Source: Penium margaritaceum (Eukaryota; Streptophyta; Zygnematophyceae; Desmidiales; Peniaceae). Taken from it: a stretch of DNA of 64,000 nt. Every line of letters begins with the position of its first letter. Position 1 is the first letter of the stretch. A program made the translations under genes and the position numbers. Positions 12,912 through 28,100 of the stretch are shown piece after piece. The notes beneath the pieces were generated by a model that was not told where the DNA came from, did no database searches, and was given only the letters and a program-made list of their open reading frames with translations. Location of the stretch: assembly GCA_023375785.1 (NCBI GenBank), contig SZWC01004689.1:34237-98236 (forward strand), written 5' to 3'.

Positions 12912-15900
12912 TACACAAACTTTGTGCATAAACTTTGTGCATACACTTTAAGCATAAACTTTGTGCATAACCTTTGTGCATAAACATTGTGAATAAACTT
13001 TGTTCAGAAACTTTGTGCATAAACTTTGTGCATAAACTTTGTGCATAATTTTTGTGCATACAATTTGTGCATAAACGTCGTGTATACTTTGTGCATAAAC
13101 TTTGTGCACAAACTTTGTGCATAAACTTTGTGCAGAAACGTTATGCATAACCTTTCTGCAGAAACTTTGTGCATAAACGTTGTGTATTAACTCAGTGCAT
13201 AAACTTTGTGCAGAAACTTTGTGCATAAACTTTGTGCATAAACTTTGTGCATAAACTGTGCATAAACTTTGTGCATAAACTTTGTGCATAAACTTTGTGC
13301 ATAAACTTTGTGCATAAACTTCGTGTATAAACTTTGTGCATAAACTTTGTGCATAAACATTGTGAATAAAATTTATTCAGAAACATTGTGCATAAACTTT
13401 GTGCAAAACCTTTGTGCGTAAACTTTGTGCATAAACTTTGTGCGTAAACTTTGTGCATAAACTTTGTGCATAAACTTTGTGCATAAACTTTGTGCATAAA
13501 CTTCGTGCATAAACTTTGTGCAGAAACGTTGTGCATAAACTTTGTTTACAAAGTTTGTGCATAAACTTTGTGCATAAACTTTGTGCAGAATCTGTGCATA
13601 AACGTTGTGCATAAACTTTGTGCATAAACTTTGTGCATAAACTTTGTGCATTAATTTTGTGCATAAACTTTGTGCATAAACGTTGTGAATAAATTTTGTG
13701 CATAAACTTTGTGCATAAACTTTGAGCATAAACTTTGTGCAGAAAATTTGTGCATAAACGTTGTGCATAAATTTTGTACATAAATGTTGTGCAGAAACTT
13801 TGTTCATAAACTTTGTGCAGAAACGTTATGCATAAACTTTGTGCATAAACTTTGTGCATAAACGTTGTGCATAAATTTTGTACATAAATGTTGTGCAGAA
13901 ACTTTGTTCATAAACTTTGTGCAGAAACGTTATGCATAAACTTTGTGCATAAACTTTGTGCATAAACTTTGTGCATAAACTTTGTGCATCAACTTTGTGC
14001 ATAAACTTTGTGCATAAACTTTGTGAAGAAACTTTGTGCATAAACTTTGTGCATAAACTTTGTGCATAAACTTTGTGCATAGACTTTGTGCAGAAACGTT
14101 GTGCATAAACTTTGTGCATAAACTTTGTNNNNNNNNNNNNNNNNNNNNNNNNNNNNNNNNNNNNNNNNNNNNNNNNNNNNNNNNNNNNNNNNNNNNNNNN
14201 NNNNNNNNNNNNNNNNNNNNNNNNNNNNNNNNNNNNNNNNNNNNNNNNNNNNNNNNNNNNNNNNNNNNNNNNNNNNNNNNNNNNNNNNNNNNNNNNNNNN
14301 NNNNNNNNNNNNNNNNNNNNNNNNNNNNNNNNNNNNNNNNNNNNNNNNNNNNNNNNNNNNNNNNNNNNNNNNNNNNNNNNNNNNNNNNNNNNNNNNNNNN
14401 NNNNNNNNNNNNNNNNNNNNNNNNNNNNNNNNNNNNNNNNNNNNNNNNNNNNNNNNNNNNNNNNNNNNNNNNNNNNNNNNNNNNNNNNNNNNNNNNNNNN
14501 NNNNNNNNNNNNNNNNNNNNNNNNNNNNNNNNNNNNNNNNNNNNNNNNNNNNNNNNNNNNNNNNNNNNNNNNNNNNNNNNNNNNNNNNNNNNNNNNNNNN
14601 NNNNNNNNNNNNNNNNNNNNNNNNNNNNNNNNNNNNNNNNNNNNNNNNNNNNNNNNNNNNNNNNNNNNNNNNNNNNNNNNNNNNNNNNNNNNNNNNNNNN
14701 NNNNNNNNNNNNNNNNNNNNNNNNNNNNNNNNNNNNNNNNNNNNNNNNNNNNNNNNNNNNNNNNNNNNNNNNNNNNNNNNNNNNNNNNNNNNNNNNNNNN
14801 NNNNNNNNNNNNNNNNNNNNNNNAAACTTTGTGCATAAACTTTGTGCATAAACTTTGTGCATAAACTTTGTGCATAAACTTTGTGCATAAACTTTATGCA
14901 CAAACCTTGTGCATAAACTTCGTGCATTAACTTTGTGCACAAAAATTTGTGCACAAACTTTGTGCATAAACCTTGTCCACAAACGTTGTGCAAAAACTTT
15001 GCGCATAAACTTTGTGCATAAACTTTTGTGCATAAACTTTGTGCATAAACATTATGCATAAACATTGTGCAGAAACTTTAAGCATAAACTTTGTGCATAA
15101 ACGTTGTGTATAAAAATTGTGAATAAACTTTGTTCAGATACTTTGTGCATAAACTTTGTGCATAAACTGTGCATAAACTTTGTGCATAAACTTTGTGCAC
15201 AAACTTTGTGCATAAACTTTGTGCATAAACTTTATGCATAAACTTTGTGCATAAACTTTGTGCATAAACTTTGTGCTTAAACTTTGTGCATAAATGTTGT
15301 GCATAAACATTGTGAATAAACTTTGTTCAGAAACTTTGTGCATAAACTTTGTGCAAAAACTGTGCATAAACGTTGTGCATAAACTTTGTGCATAAACGTT
15401 TTGCATAAACTTTGTGCATACACTTTAAGCATAAACTTTGTGCATAACCTTTGTGCATAAACATTGTGAATAAACTTTGTTCAGAAACTTTGTGCATAAA
15501 CTTTGTGCATAAACTTTGTGCATAATTTTTGTGCATACAAATTGTGCATAAACGTCGTGTATACTTTGTGCATAAACTTTGTGCACAAACTTTGTGCATA
15601 AACTTTGTGCAGAAACGTTATGCATAACCTTTCTGCAGAAACTTTGTGCATAAACGTTGTGTATTAACTCTGTGCATAAACTTTGTGCATAAACTTTGTG
15701 CATCAACTTTGTGCATAAACTTTGTGCATAAACTTTGTCCAGAAACTTTGTGCATAAACTTTGTGCATAAACTGTGCATAAACGTTGTGCATAAACTTTG
15801 TGCATAAACGTTTTGCATAAACTTTGTGCATACACTTTAAGCATAAACTTTGTGCATAACCTTTGTGCATAAACATTGTGAATAAACTTTGTTCAGAAAC

Positions 15901-16260
15901 TTTGTGCATAAACTTTGTGCATAAACTGTGCATAAACGTTGTGCATAAACTTTGTGCATAAACGTTTTGCATAAACTTTGTGCATACACTTTAAGCATAA
16001 ACTTTGTGCATAACCTTTGTGCATAAACATTGTGAATAAACTTTGTTCAGAAACTTTGTGCATAAACTTTGTGCATAAACTTTGTGCATAATTTTTGTGC
16101 ATACAAATTGTGCATAAACGTCGTGTATACTTTGTGCATAAACTTTGTGCACAAACTTTGTGCACAAACTTTGTGCATAAACTTTGTGCAGAAACGTTAT
16201 GCATAACCTTTCTGCAGAAACTTTGTGCATAAACGTTGTGTATTAACTCAGTGCATAAAC
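12912..16260. repeat. Near-identical ~250-bp blocks on both sides of the gap
   Basis: A block that starts with TTTAAGCATAAAC and contains CGTCGTGTATACTTTGTGC recurs with the same order of rare variants. The first marker lies at 12949, 15426, 15838 (truncated copy) and 15992; the second at 13077, 15553 and 16119. The first and second full blocks are 2,476-2,477 bp apart, and the second and third 566 bp apart. The copies differ by only a few bases. Because the gap at 14129-14823 lies inside the 2.48-kb interval, the true copy number here is uncertain. Confidence 0.8.
14129..14823. other. Assembly gap (695 N)
   Basis: A run of 695 undetermined bases inside the 13-bp minisatellite. Both edges are ordinary repeat units (AACTTTGT before, AAACTTTGTGCAT after). 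Any open frame drawn across it is meaningless. Confidence 0.99.
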
Positions 16261-19200
16261 TTTGTGCATAAACTTTGTGCATAAACTATGTGCACAAACT
16301 TTGTGCATAAACTTTGTGCACAGACTTTGTGCATAAACTTTGTGCATAAACTTTGTACATAAACTTTGTGCATAAACATTGTGCAGAAACTTTGTGCAGA
16401 AACTTTGTGCATAAACATTGTGCATAAACTTTGTGCATAAACTTTGTGCATAAACTTTGTGCATAAACTTTGTGCATAAACTTTGTGCATAAACGTTGTG
16501 AATAAACTTTGTTCAGAAACTTTGTGCATAAACTGTGTGCAAAAACTTTGTGCATAAACTTTTTGTATAAACTTCGTGCATAAACGTTTTGCATACACTT
16601 TGTGCATAAACTTTAAGCATAAACTTTGTGCATACACTTTGTGCATAAACATTGTGAATAAAATTTGTTTAGAAACTTTGTGCATAAACTTTGTGCATAA
16701 ACTTTGTGCAGAAAATGTGAGCATATACTTTGTGCATAAACTTTGTGCATAAACGGTGTGCATAGATGTTGTGCATAAACTTTGTGCATAAACGTTGTGC
16801 ATAAACTTTGTGCATAAACTTTGTGCATACACTTTTTGCAGAAACTTTGTGCATAAACATTGTGTATTCACTTAGTGCATAAAATGTGTGTATAAACTTT
16901 GTGCATAAACTTTGTGTATAAACTTAGTGCATAAACTTTGTGTAGAAACTTTGTGCACAAACTTTGTGCATAAACGTTGAGCATAAACTTTGTGCAGAAA
17001 CTTTCTGCATAAACGTTGTGCATAAACTTTGTGCATAAACGTTGTGCATAAACTTTGTGCATAAACTTTGTGCATAAACGTTGTACATAAACGTTTTGCA
17101 TAAAAATTATGCATAAACTTCGTGCAATAAACTTTGTGCATAAACTTTGTGCATACGCTTTGTGCATGACCTCTGTGCATAAACGTTGTGCATAAACTTT
17201 GTGCACAAACTTTGTGCATAAACTTTGTGCACAAACTTTGTGCATAAACTTTGTGCAGAATCTTTGTGCATAAACATTGTGCATAAACTTTGTGCATAAA
17301 CTTTGTGCATGAACTTTGTGCATAAACTTTGTGCATAAATGTTGTGCATAAACTTTTTGCATAAACTTTGTGCATAAACTTTGAGCATAAACTTTGTTCA
17401 GAAACTTTGTGCATAAACTTTGTGCATAAACTTTGGGTATAAACTTTGTGCAGAAACTTTGTTCATAAACTTTGTGCAGAAAATTTATGCATAAACTTTG
17501 TGCATAAACTTTGTGCATGAAAGTTGTGCATAAACGTTGTGCATAAACGTTGTACATAAACTTTGTGCATAGTTGTTGTGCATAAACATTGTGCACAGAC
17601 TTTGTGCATAAACGTTGTGCATAAACTTAGTGCATAAACTTTGTGCATTAACTTTTTGCATAAACGTTGTGCATAAACTTTGTGCAAAACCTTTGTGCAT
17701 AAAAGTTGTGCATAAACTTTGTGAAGAAACTTCGTGTATAAACTTTGTGCGTAAATTCTGTGCATAAATATTGTGCATAGACTTTGTGCACAAACTTTGT
17801 GCATAAACTTTGTGTATAAACTTTGTGCATGAACTTTGTGCAGAAACTTTATACAGAAATTTTGTGCATAAACTTTGTGCAGAAACGTTATGTATAAACT
17901 TTCTGCAGAAACTTTGTGCAGAAACTTTGTGCATAGACTTTGTGCATAAACTTTGTGCATGAATTTTGTGCATAAACGTTGTGCACAAACTTTGTGCATA
18001 AGCTTTGTGCATAAACGTTGTGCACAAACTTTGTGCGTAAACTTTGTGCAAAATCTTTGTGAATAAACGTTGTTCATAAACTTTGTGCACAAACGATGTG
18101 CATAAACTTTGTGCATAAACTTTTTGCATGAACTTTGTGCATAAACCTTGTGCATAAACATTGTGCAGAAACTTTGTGCATAAACTTTGTGCATAAAATT
18201 TGTGCATAAACTTTGTGCTTAAACTTTGTGCATAAACTTTGTGCAGAAACTTTGTGCATAAACGTTGTGTATAAACTTTGTGCATAATCTTTGTGCATAA
18301 ACTTTTTTCATACACTTTGTTCATAAACTTTGTACATATACTTTGTTCATAAACTTTTGTGCATAAGCTTTGTGCATACAATTTATGCATAAACGGTTTG
18401 CAGAAACTTTGTGCGGAAATTTTGTGCAGAACCTTTGTGCATAAAATTTGTGCATAAACTTTGTGCATAAACGTTGTGAATAAACTTTGTGCATTAACTT
18501 TGTGCATAAACTTTGTGCATAAACGTTGTGCATAAACGTTGTGCATAGACTTTGTGCAAAAACGTTGTGCATAAACTTTGTGCATAGACTTTGTGCATAC
18601 ATTTTGTGCATAATCTTTGTGCATAAACTTTGTGCATCAACTTTGTGCATAAACTTTGTGCATAAACTTTGTGCATAAACTTTGTGCATGAACTTTGTGC
18701 ATAAACTTTGTGCATAAACGTTGTGCATAAACGTTGTACATAAACGTTGTGCAAAAACTTTGTGCGTAAACTTTGTACAAAATCTTTGTGAATAAATGTT
18801 GTTCATAAACTTTGTGCATAAACTTTGTGCATAAACTTTGTGCATAAACTTTGTGCATGAACTTTGTGCATAAACTTTGTGCATAAACATTGTGCAGAAA
18901 CTTTGTGCATGAACTTTGTGCATAAACTTTGTGTATAAACTTTGTGCATAAACTTTGTGCATAAACGTTGTGCACAAACTTTGTGCATAAACTTTGTGCA
19001 TAAACTTTGTGCATAAACTTTGTTCAGAAACTTTGTGCATAAACATTGTGCATAAACTTTGTGCAAAAACTTTGTGCTTAAACTTTGTGCATAACCTTTG
19101 TGCAGAAACTTTGTGCATAAACTTTGTGCATAAACTTTGTGCAGAATCTTTGTGCATAAACTTTGTTCATAAAATTTGTTCATAAACTTTGTGCATATAC

Positions 19201-20089
19201 ATTGTTCATAAACGTTTGTGCGTAAACTTTGTGCATAAACTTCGTGCATAAACGTTTTGCAGAAACTTTGTGCGGAAACTTGGTACAGGAACTTTGTGCA
19301 TAAACTTTATGCATAAACTTTGTGCATTAACGTTTTGCATTAACTTTGCGCATAAACGTTGTGCATAAACTTTGTGCATAAACTTTGTGCATAAACTTTG
19401 TACATCAACTTTGTGAAGAAACTTTGTGCATAGACTTTGTGCAGAAACTTTGCGCATAAACTTTGTGCATAAACTTTGTGCATAAACTTTGTGCAGAAAC
19501 GTTGTGCAGAAACTTTGTGCATAAACGTTTTGCATAAACTTTGTGCATAAACTTTGTGTAGAAACTTTGTGCATACACTTTGTGCATAAACTTTGTGCAT
19601 AAAGTTTGTGCATAAACTTTGTGCATAAACTTTGTGCATAAACGTTGTGCATAACCTTTGTGCATAAACTTTGTGCATAAACTTTGTGCATAAACTTTGT
19701 GCATAAATTTTGTGCATAATATTTATGCAAAAGCTTTGTGCATAAACTTTGTGCATAAATGTTCTGCACAAACTTTGTGCATAAACTTCGTGCACAAACT
19801 TTGTGCATAATCTTTGTGCATAAACTTTGTGCATAAACTTTGTTCATAAACATTGTGCATAAACTTTGTGCATGAATTTTGTGCAAAAACTTTGTGCATA
19901 AACTTTGTGCATAAACTTTGTGCAGAAACTTTGTGCATAAACGTTTTACATAAACTTTGTGCATAAACTTTGTGCATAAACGTTTTACATAAACTTTGTG
20001 CATAACCTTTGTGCATAGACGTTGTGCATAATCTTTGTGCATAAACTTTGTGCATAAACTTTGTGCATAACATTTGTGCATAAAATTTG

Positions 20090-23000
20090 TCGACAAACTT
20101 TGTGCACAAACTTTGTGCATAAAATTTGTGCATAAACTTTATGCATACACTTTGTGCATAACCTTTGTGCATAAACTTTGTGCATAAACTTCGTTCATAA
20201 ACTTTGTGCATAAACTTTGTGCATAAACTTTGTGCATAAACTTTGTGCATAGACTTTGTGCATAAAAATTGTGCATAAACTTTGTACATAAACTTTGTGC
20301 ATAAACGTTGTGCATAAACTTTGTGCACAAACTTTGTGCATAAACGTTGTGCATAAACTTTGTGCATAAACGTTGTGCACAAAATTTGTGCACAAACCTT
20401 GTGGACAAAATTTGTGCATACACTTTGTGCATAAACTTTGTGCATAAACCTTTTACAGAAACTTTGTGCACAAACTTTGTGCATAAACGTTTTACATAAA
20501 CTTTGTGCATAAATGTTGTGCATAATCTTTGTGCATAAACTTTGTGCATAAAAGTTGTGCATAAAATTTGTGCATAAACTTTGTGGACAAACTTTGTGCA
20601 CAAACTTTGTGCATAAATGGTTTGTATAAACTTTGTGCATAATTTTTTTGCACAAACTTTGTGGAAAAACGTTGTGCACACACTTTGTGCATAAACTTTG
20701 TGCATAAACTTTATGCATACACTTTGTGCATAAACTTTGTGCATAAACGTTTTGCATGATCTTTGTGCATAAACTTTGTGCATAAACTTTGTGCATAAAC
20801 TTTGTGCATAAACTTTGTGCATAAACGTTGTGCACAAACTTTGTGCACAAACTTTGTGCAAAAACTTTGTGCATAAACTTTTTGCATAAACGTTGTGCAT
20901 AAACTTTGTGCATAAACTTTGTGCATAAACTTTGTGCATAAACGTTGTGCACAAACTTTGTGCACAAACTTTGTGCATAAACTTTTTGCATAAACGTTGT
21001 GCATAAACTTTGTGCATAAACTTTGTGCATAAACTTTGTGCATAAACTTTGTGCATAAACTTTGTACATAAACGTTGCATAAACTTTGTGCATAAACTTT
21101 TTGCACAAACGTTGTGCATAAAATGTGTGCATAAACTTTGTGCATAAACTTAGTCCATAAACTTTGTGCATGAACTTTGTGCATGAACTTTGTGCATGAA
21201 CTTCGTGCATAAAATATGTGCATAAACTTTGTGCATAAACTTTGTGCATTTACTTTGTGCATAAACTTTGTGCATAACCTTTGTGCATAAACTTTGTGCA
21301 TAAACGTTGTGCATAAACTTTGTGCACAAAAATTGTGCAAAGACTTTGTGCATAAACTTCGTGCATAAATTTTGTGCAAAACCTTTGTGCATAAACTTTG
21401 TGCATAAACTTTGTGCATAAACTTTGTGTATAATGTTTGTGCATAAACATTTGTGCATAAACTTTGTGCATAAACTTTGTGCATGAACTTTGTGAAGAAA
21501 CTTTGTGCATAGACTTTGTGCAGAAACTTTCTGCATAAACGTTGTGCATAAACGTTGTGCATAAACTTTGTACACAAACTTTGTGCGTAAACTTTGTGCG
21601 CAATCTTTGTGCATAAACGTTGTGCATAAACTTTGTGCATAAACTTTGTGCATACACTTTGTGCATAAACTTTGTGCATAAACTTTGTGCATGATTTGTG
21701 CATAAACTTTGTACATAAACGTTGTGAATAAACTATGTGCATATACTTTGTGCACAAACTTTGCGCATAAACTTTGTGCACAAACTCTGTGCATAAAATG
21801 TGTACATAAACTCTGTGCATAAACGTCGTGCATAAACTTTGTGCACTAACTCTATGCAGAATCTTTGTGCAGATATTTTGTTCATAAATTTTGTGCAGAA
21901 CCTTTGTGCAAAAACGTTGTGCATAAACGTTGTGCATAAACGTTGTGCATAAACGTCGTGCATGAACTTTGTGCATAAACTTTGTGCACAAACTTTGTGC
22001 ATAACCTTTGTGCACAAACTTTGTGCATAACCTTTGTGCATAAACATTCTGCACAAAATTTGTGCACAAACTTTGTACATAAATGTTGTGCATAAACTCT
22101 GTGCATAAACTTTGTGTATAAATTTTGTGAAGAAACTTTGTGCATAAACTTTGTGCATAAACATTGTGCATAAACTTTGTGCATACAATTTGTGCATAAA
22201 CGTTCTGCATGAACTTTGTGCATAAACGTTGTGCATAAACATTGTGCATAAACTTTGTGCATGAAATTTGTGCATAAACTTTGTGCATAGACAGTGTGCA
22301 TAAACTTTGTGCATGAACTTTGTGCATAAAGTTTGTGCATCAACTTTTTGCACAAAGTTTGTGCACAAACTTTGTGCAGAAACTTTATGCAGAACCTTTG
22401 TGCATAAACTTTGTGCATAAACTTTGTGCATAAACGTTTTGCATAAAGTTTGTGCATACACTCTGTGCATAACTTTGTGCATAAACTTTGTGCAAAGTCT
22501 TTGTGCATAAACTTTGTGGATAAACTTTGTGCATAAACGTTGTGCATATAATTTGTTCATATACTTTGTGCATAAACTTTGTGCATAAACGTTCTACATA
22601 AACTGTGTACGTGAACGTTGTGCATAAACTTTGTGCACAAACGTTGTGCATAAACTTTGTGCATAACTTTGTGCATAAACTTTGTGCATGAACTTTGTGC
22701 AAAAACTTCGTTCATAAACTTTGTGCATAAAATTTGTGCATAAATTTTGTGCATAAACTTTGTGCATAGACTTTGTGCATAAAAATTGTGCATTAACTTT
22801 GTACATAAACTTTTTGCATAAACGTTGTGCATAAACTTTGTGCACAAACTTTGTGCATAAACGTTGTGCATAAACTTTGTGCATAAACGTTGTGCACAAA
22901 ATATGTGCACAAACCTTGTGGACAAAATTTGTGCATACACTTTGTGCATAAACTTTGTGCATAAACCTTTTACATAAACTTTGTGCACAAACTTTGTGCA

Positions 23001-25120
23001 TAAACGTTTTACATAAACTTTGTGCATAAACTTTGTGCATAAACGTTGTGCATAATCTTTGTGCATAAACTTTGTGCATAAACGTTGTGCATAAAACTTG
23101 TGCATAAACTTTGTGGACAAACTTTGTGCACAAACTTTGTGCATAAATGTTTTGTATAAACTTTGTGCATAAACTTTTTGCACAAAATTTGTGGAAAAAC
23201 TTTGTGCACAAACTTTGTGCATAAACTTTGTGCATAAACTTTATGCATACACTTTGTGCATAAACTTTGTGCATAAACGTTTTGCATGATCTTTGTGCAT
23301 AAACTCTGTGCAAAAACTTTGTTCATAAACTTTGTGCATAAAATTTGTGCATAAACTATGTGCATAAACTTTGTGCATAAACTTTATGCATAAACTTTGT
23401 GCATAAACGTTGTGCATAAACTTTGTGCACAAACTTTGTGCACAAACTTTGTGCATAAACCTTTTGCATAAACGTTGTGCATAAACTTTGTGCATAAACT
23501 TTGTGCATAAACTTTGTGCATAAACTTTATACATAAACGTTGCCTAAACTTTGTGCATAAACTTTGTGCACAAACGTTGTGCATAAAATGTGTGCATAAA
23601 CATTGTGCATAAACTTAGTCCATAAACTTTGTGCATGAACTTTGTGCATGGACTTTGTGCATGAACTTCGTGCATAAACTATGTGCACAAACTTTGTGCA
23701 TAAGCTTTGTGCATTTGCTTTGTGCATAAAATTTGTGCATAAACTTTGTGCATAAACTTTGTGCATAAACTTTGTGCATAAACGTTGTGCATAAAATATG
23801 TGCACACAAATTGTGCAAAGACTTTGTGCATAAACTTCGTGCATAAAGTTTGTGCAAAAACTTTGTGCATAAACTTTGTGCATAAACTTTGTGCATAAAC
23901 TTTGTGCATAAACGTTGTGTATAATGTTTGTGCATAAACGTTTGTGCATAAACTTTGTGCATAAACTTTGTGCATGAACTTTGTGAAGAAACTTTGTGCA
24001 TAGACTTTGTGCAGAAACTGTCTGCATAAACGTTGTGCATAAACGTTGTGCATAAACTTTGTACACAAACTTTGTGCGTAAACTTTGTGCACAATCTTTG
24101 TGCATGAACGTTGTGCATAAACTTTGTGCATAAACTTTGTGCATACACTTTGTGCATAAACTTTGTGCATAAACTTTGTGCATGAACTTTGTGCATAAAC
24201 TTTGTACATAAACGTTGTGAATAAACTATGTGCATATACTTTGTGCACAAACTTTGCGCATAAGCTTTGTGCACAAACTCTGTGCATAAATTGTGTACAT
24301 AAACTCTGTGCATAAACATCGTGCATAAACTTTGTGCACTAACTCTGTGCAGAATCTTTGTGCAGAAACTTTGTTCATAAATTTTGTGCAGAACCTTTGT
24401 GCAAAAATGTTGTGCATAAACGTTGTGCATAAACGTTGTGCATAAACGTCGTGCATGAACTTTGTGCATAAACTTTGTGCACAAACTTTGTGCATAACCT
24501 TTGTGCACAAACTTTGTGCATAACCTTTGTGCATAAACATTCTGCACAAAATTTGTGCACAAACTTTGTACATAAATGTTGTGCATAAACTTTGTGCATA
24601 AACTTTGTGTATAAATTTTGTGAAGAAACGTTGTGCATAAACTTTGTGCATAAACATTGTGCATAAACTTTGTGCATACAATTTGTGCATAAACGTTCTG
24701 CATGAACTTTGTGCATAAACGTTGTGCATAAACATTGTGCATAAACTTTGTGCATGAAATTTGTGCATAAACTTTGTGCATAGACAGTGTGCATAAACTT
24801 TGTGCATGAAATTTGTGCATAAAGTTTGTGCATAAACTTTTTGCACAAAGTTTGTGCACAAACTTTTTGCAGAAACTTTATGCAGAACCTTTCCGCATCA
24901 ACTTTGTGCATAAACTTTGTGCATAAACGTTTTGCATAAACTTTGTGCATACACTCTGTGCATAACTTTGTGCATAAACTTTGTGCATAAACTTTGTGCA
25001 AAATCTTTGTGCATAAACTTTGTGGATAAACTTTGTGCATAAACGTTGTGCATATAATTTGTTCATATATTTTGTGCATAAACTTTGTGCATAAACGTTC
25101 TGCATAAACTGTGTACGTAA
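20090..25120. repeat. Segmental duplication of about 2.5 kb within the minisatellite
   Basis: The region from about 20.09 to 22.6 kb is repeated at about 22.58 to 25.1 kb. Matched rare variants give the offset: CCTTGTGGACAAAATTTG at about 20399 and 22916, TTTGCATGAT at 20751 and 23281, TAGTCCATAA at 21151 and 23616, TACACAAACTTTGTGCG at 21571 and 24062, and AACTGTGTACGT at 22601 and 25107. Offsets of 2465-2530 bp show small indels since duplication. Both copies keep the same orientation. Confidence 0.8.
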
Positions 25121-28100
25121 ACTTTGTGCATAAACTTTGTGCACAAACGTTGTGCATAAACTTTGTGCATAACTTTGTGCATAAACTTTGTGCATAAACT
25201 TCGTGCATAAACTTTGTGCATAAACTTTTTGCATAAACTTTTTGCATAAACTTTGTGCATAAACGTTTTATATAAACTTTGTGCATAAACTTTGTGCATA
25301 AACGTTGTGCATAATCTTTGCGCATAAACTTTGTGCAAAAACTTTGTACATAAACATTGTGCATAAACTTTTTGCATAAACTTTGTGCACAGACTTTGTG
25401 CATATACTTTGTGCATAAACCTTGTGCATAAACTTTGTGCATAAACATTGTGCATAAACTTTGTGCACAAACTTTGTGCATAAACGTTGTGCATCAACTT
25501 TGTGCATAAACTTTGTGTATAAAATTTGTGGATAAACTTTGTGCATAAACGTTGTGCATAAATTTTGTGCACAAACTTTGTGCATAAACCTTGTGCATAA
25601 ACTTTGTGCACAAATGTTGCATAAACTTTGTGCAAAAACGTTGTGCATAAACTTTGTGCATGAACGTTGTGCATAAAATTTGTGCATAAACTTTGTGCAT
25701 AAACATTCTGCATATACTGTGTGCATAAACGTTGTGCGTAAACTTTGTGCACAAACTTTGTGCATAACCTTTGTGCATAAACTTTGTGCGTAAACGTTGT
25801 GCATAATCTTTGTGCATAAACTTTGTGCAAAAACTTTGTTCATAAACTTTGTGCACAAACTTTGTGCATAACCTTTGTGCATAAACTTTGTGCGTAAACG
25901 TTGTGCATAATCTTTGTGCATAAACTTTGTGCAAAAACTTTGTTCATAAACTTTGTGCACAAACTTTGTGCATAAACGTTTTGCATAGACTTTGTGCATA
26001 AACGTTGTGCATAAACTTTGTGCATTAACTTTGTTCATAAACTTTGTACACAAACATTGTGCATAAACGTTCTGCATAAACTTTGTGCATGAACGTTGTG
26101 CACAAACTTTGTGCATAAACGTTGTGCACAAACTTTGTGCATAAACTTTGTTCATAAACTTTGTACACAAACATTGTGCATAAACGTTCTGCATAAACTT
26201 TGTGCATGAACGTTGTGCACAAACTTTGTGCATAAACGTTGTGCACAAACTTTGTGCATAAACGTTGTGCATAAACTTTGCGCACAAACGTTGTGGACAA
26301 ACTTTGTGCATAAACTTTGTGCATAAACTTTGTGCATGAACATTGTGCATAAACATTGTGCATAAACTTTGTGCATAAAAGTTGTGCATAAACTTTGTGC
26401 ATATACTTTGTGAATAAACTTTGTGCATAAACTTTGTGCATAAACTTTGTGCATAAATGTTCTGCATAAACTGTGTGTATAAACGTTGTGCATAAACGTT
26501 GTGCACAAAATTTGTGCACAAACTTTGTGCATAAACTTTGTGCATACTCTTTGTGAATAAACGTTGTGCATAAACTTTGTGCATAAAATTTGTGCATAAA
26601 CTTTGTGCGTAAACGTTGTGCATAAACGTTGTGTACAAATTCTGTGCAAAAAACCTTGTGCATAAACTTTGTGCATAAACGTTGTGCATAGACTTTGTGC
26701 ATGAAATTTGTGCATAAAGTTTGTGCATAAACTTTGTGCACAAACTTTGTGCATAAACTTTGTGCATAAACTTTGTGCATAAACTTTGTGCATAAATGTT
26801 CTGCATAAACTGTGTGTATAAACGTTGTGCATAAACGTTGTGCATAAACGTTGTGCACAAAATTTGTGCACAAACTTTGTGCATAAACTTTGTGCATACT
26901 CTTTGTGAATAAACTTTGTGCATAAAATTTGTGCATAAAATTTGTGCATAAACTTTGTGCGTAAACGTTGTGCATAAACGTTGTGTACAAATTCTGTGCA
27001 AAAAACCTTGTGCATAAACTTTGTGCATAAACGTTGTGCATAGACTTTGTGCATGAAATTTGTGCATAAAGTTTGTGCATAAACTTTGTGCACAAACTTT
27101 GTGCATAAACTTTGTGCATAAACTTTGTGCATAAACATTGTGCATCAACTTTTTGCACAAAGTTTGTGCACAAACTTTGTGCAGAAACATTATGGAGAAC
27201 CTTTTTGCATAAACTTTGTGCATAAACTTTGTGCAGAAACGTTGTGCATAAACTTTGTGCATAAACTTTGTGCATAAACTTTGTGCAAAAGCTTTGTGCA
27301 TAAACTTTGTGCATAAACGATGTGCATATAATTTTTTCATAAACTTCGTGCATAAACTTTGTGCATAAACGTTATGCATAAACTGTGTACGTAAACGTTG
27401 TGCATAAACTTTGTGCACAAACGTTGTGCATAAACTTTGTGCATAACTTTGTGCATAAACTTTGTGCATAAACTTCGTGCATAAACTTTGTGCATAAACT
27501 TTTTGCATAAACGTTTTGCATAAACTTTGTGCATAAACGTTTTATATACACTTTGTACATTAACGTTGTGCATAAACGTTGTGCATAATCTTTGTGCATA
27601 ACTTTGTGCAAAAACTTTGTACATAAACATTGTGCATAAAATGTTTGCATAAACTTTGTGCATAAACTTTGTGCATAGACTTTGTGCATAAACCTTGTTC
27701 ATAAACTTTGTGCATAAACATTGTGCATAAACTTTGTGCACAAACTTTGTGCATAAACGTTGTGCATAAACTTTGTGCATAAACTTTGTGTATAAAATTT
27801 GTGGATAAACTTTGTGCATAAACGTTGTGCATAAATTTTGTGCACAAACGTTGTGCATAAACCTTGTGCATAAACTTTGTGCACAAATGTTGCATAAACT
27901 TTGTGCAAAACGTTGTGCATAAACTTTGTGCATAAACGCTGTGCATAAAATTTGTGCATAAACTTTGTGCATAAACGTTCTGCATATACTGTGTGCATAA
28001 ACGTTGTGCATAAACTTTGTGCACAAACTTTGTGCATAACCTTTGTGCATAAACTTTGTGCAGGAACGTTGTGCACAAACTTTGTGCATGAACGTTGTGC

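Larger units (their letters stand above)
1..14128. repeat. 13-bp minisatellite, segment left of the assembly gap
   Basis: A head-to-tail array of a 13-bp unit, consensus AAACTTTGTGCAT, fills this segment with no interrupting unique sequence. Common variants are AAACGTTGTGCAT, AAACATTGTGCAT, a GCAC or GCAG ending in place of GCAT, and TGTTCAT. Single-base indels are rare, so phase is held over long distances. The core TTTGTGCATAAA is a near-palindrome, with only one G/T pair failing to match. The minus strand has no stop codon in any frame of the unit, so translations such as MHKVYAQSLCTKF (13 residues per 39 bases) run open in all three minus frames at once. That is repeat arithmetic, not evidence for a protein. 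The array starts before the window. Confidence 0.97.

Noticed and set aside
25268-27508. Long minus-strand open frame (746 codons), and dozens like it, with a 13-residue repeat resembling MHKVYAQSLCTKF
   Set aside because: The 13-bp unit has no stop codon in any minus frame and cycles through all frames, so three overlapping frames stay open together. No non-repeat domain, signal or codon constraint is visible.
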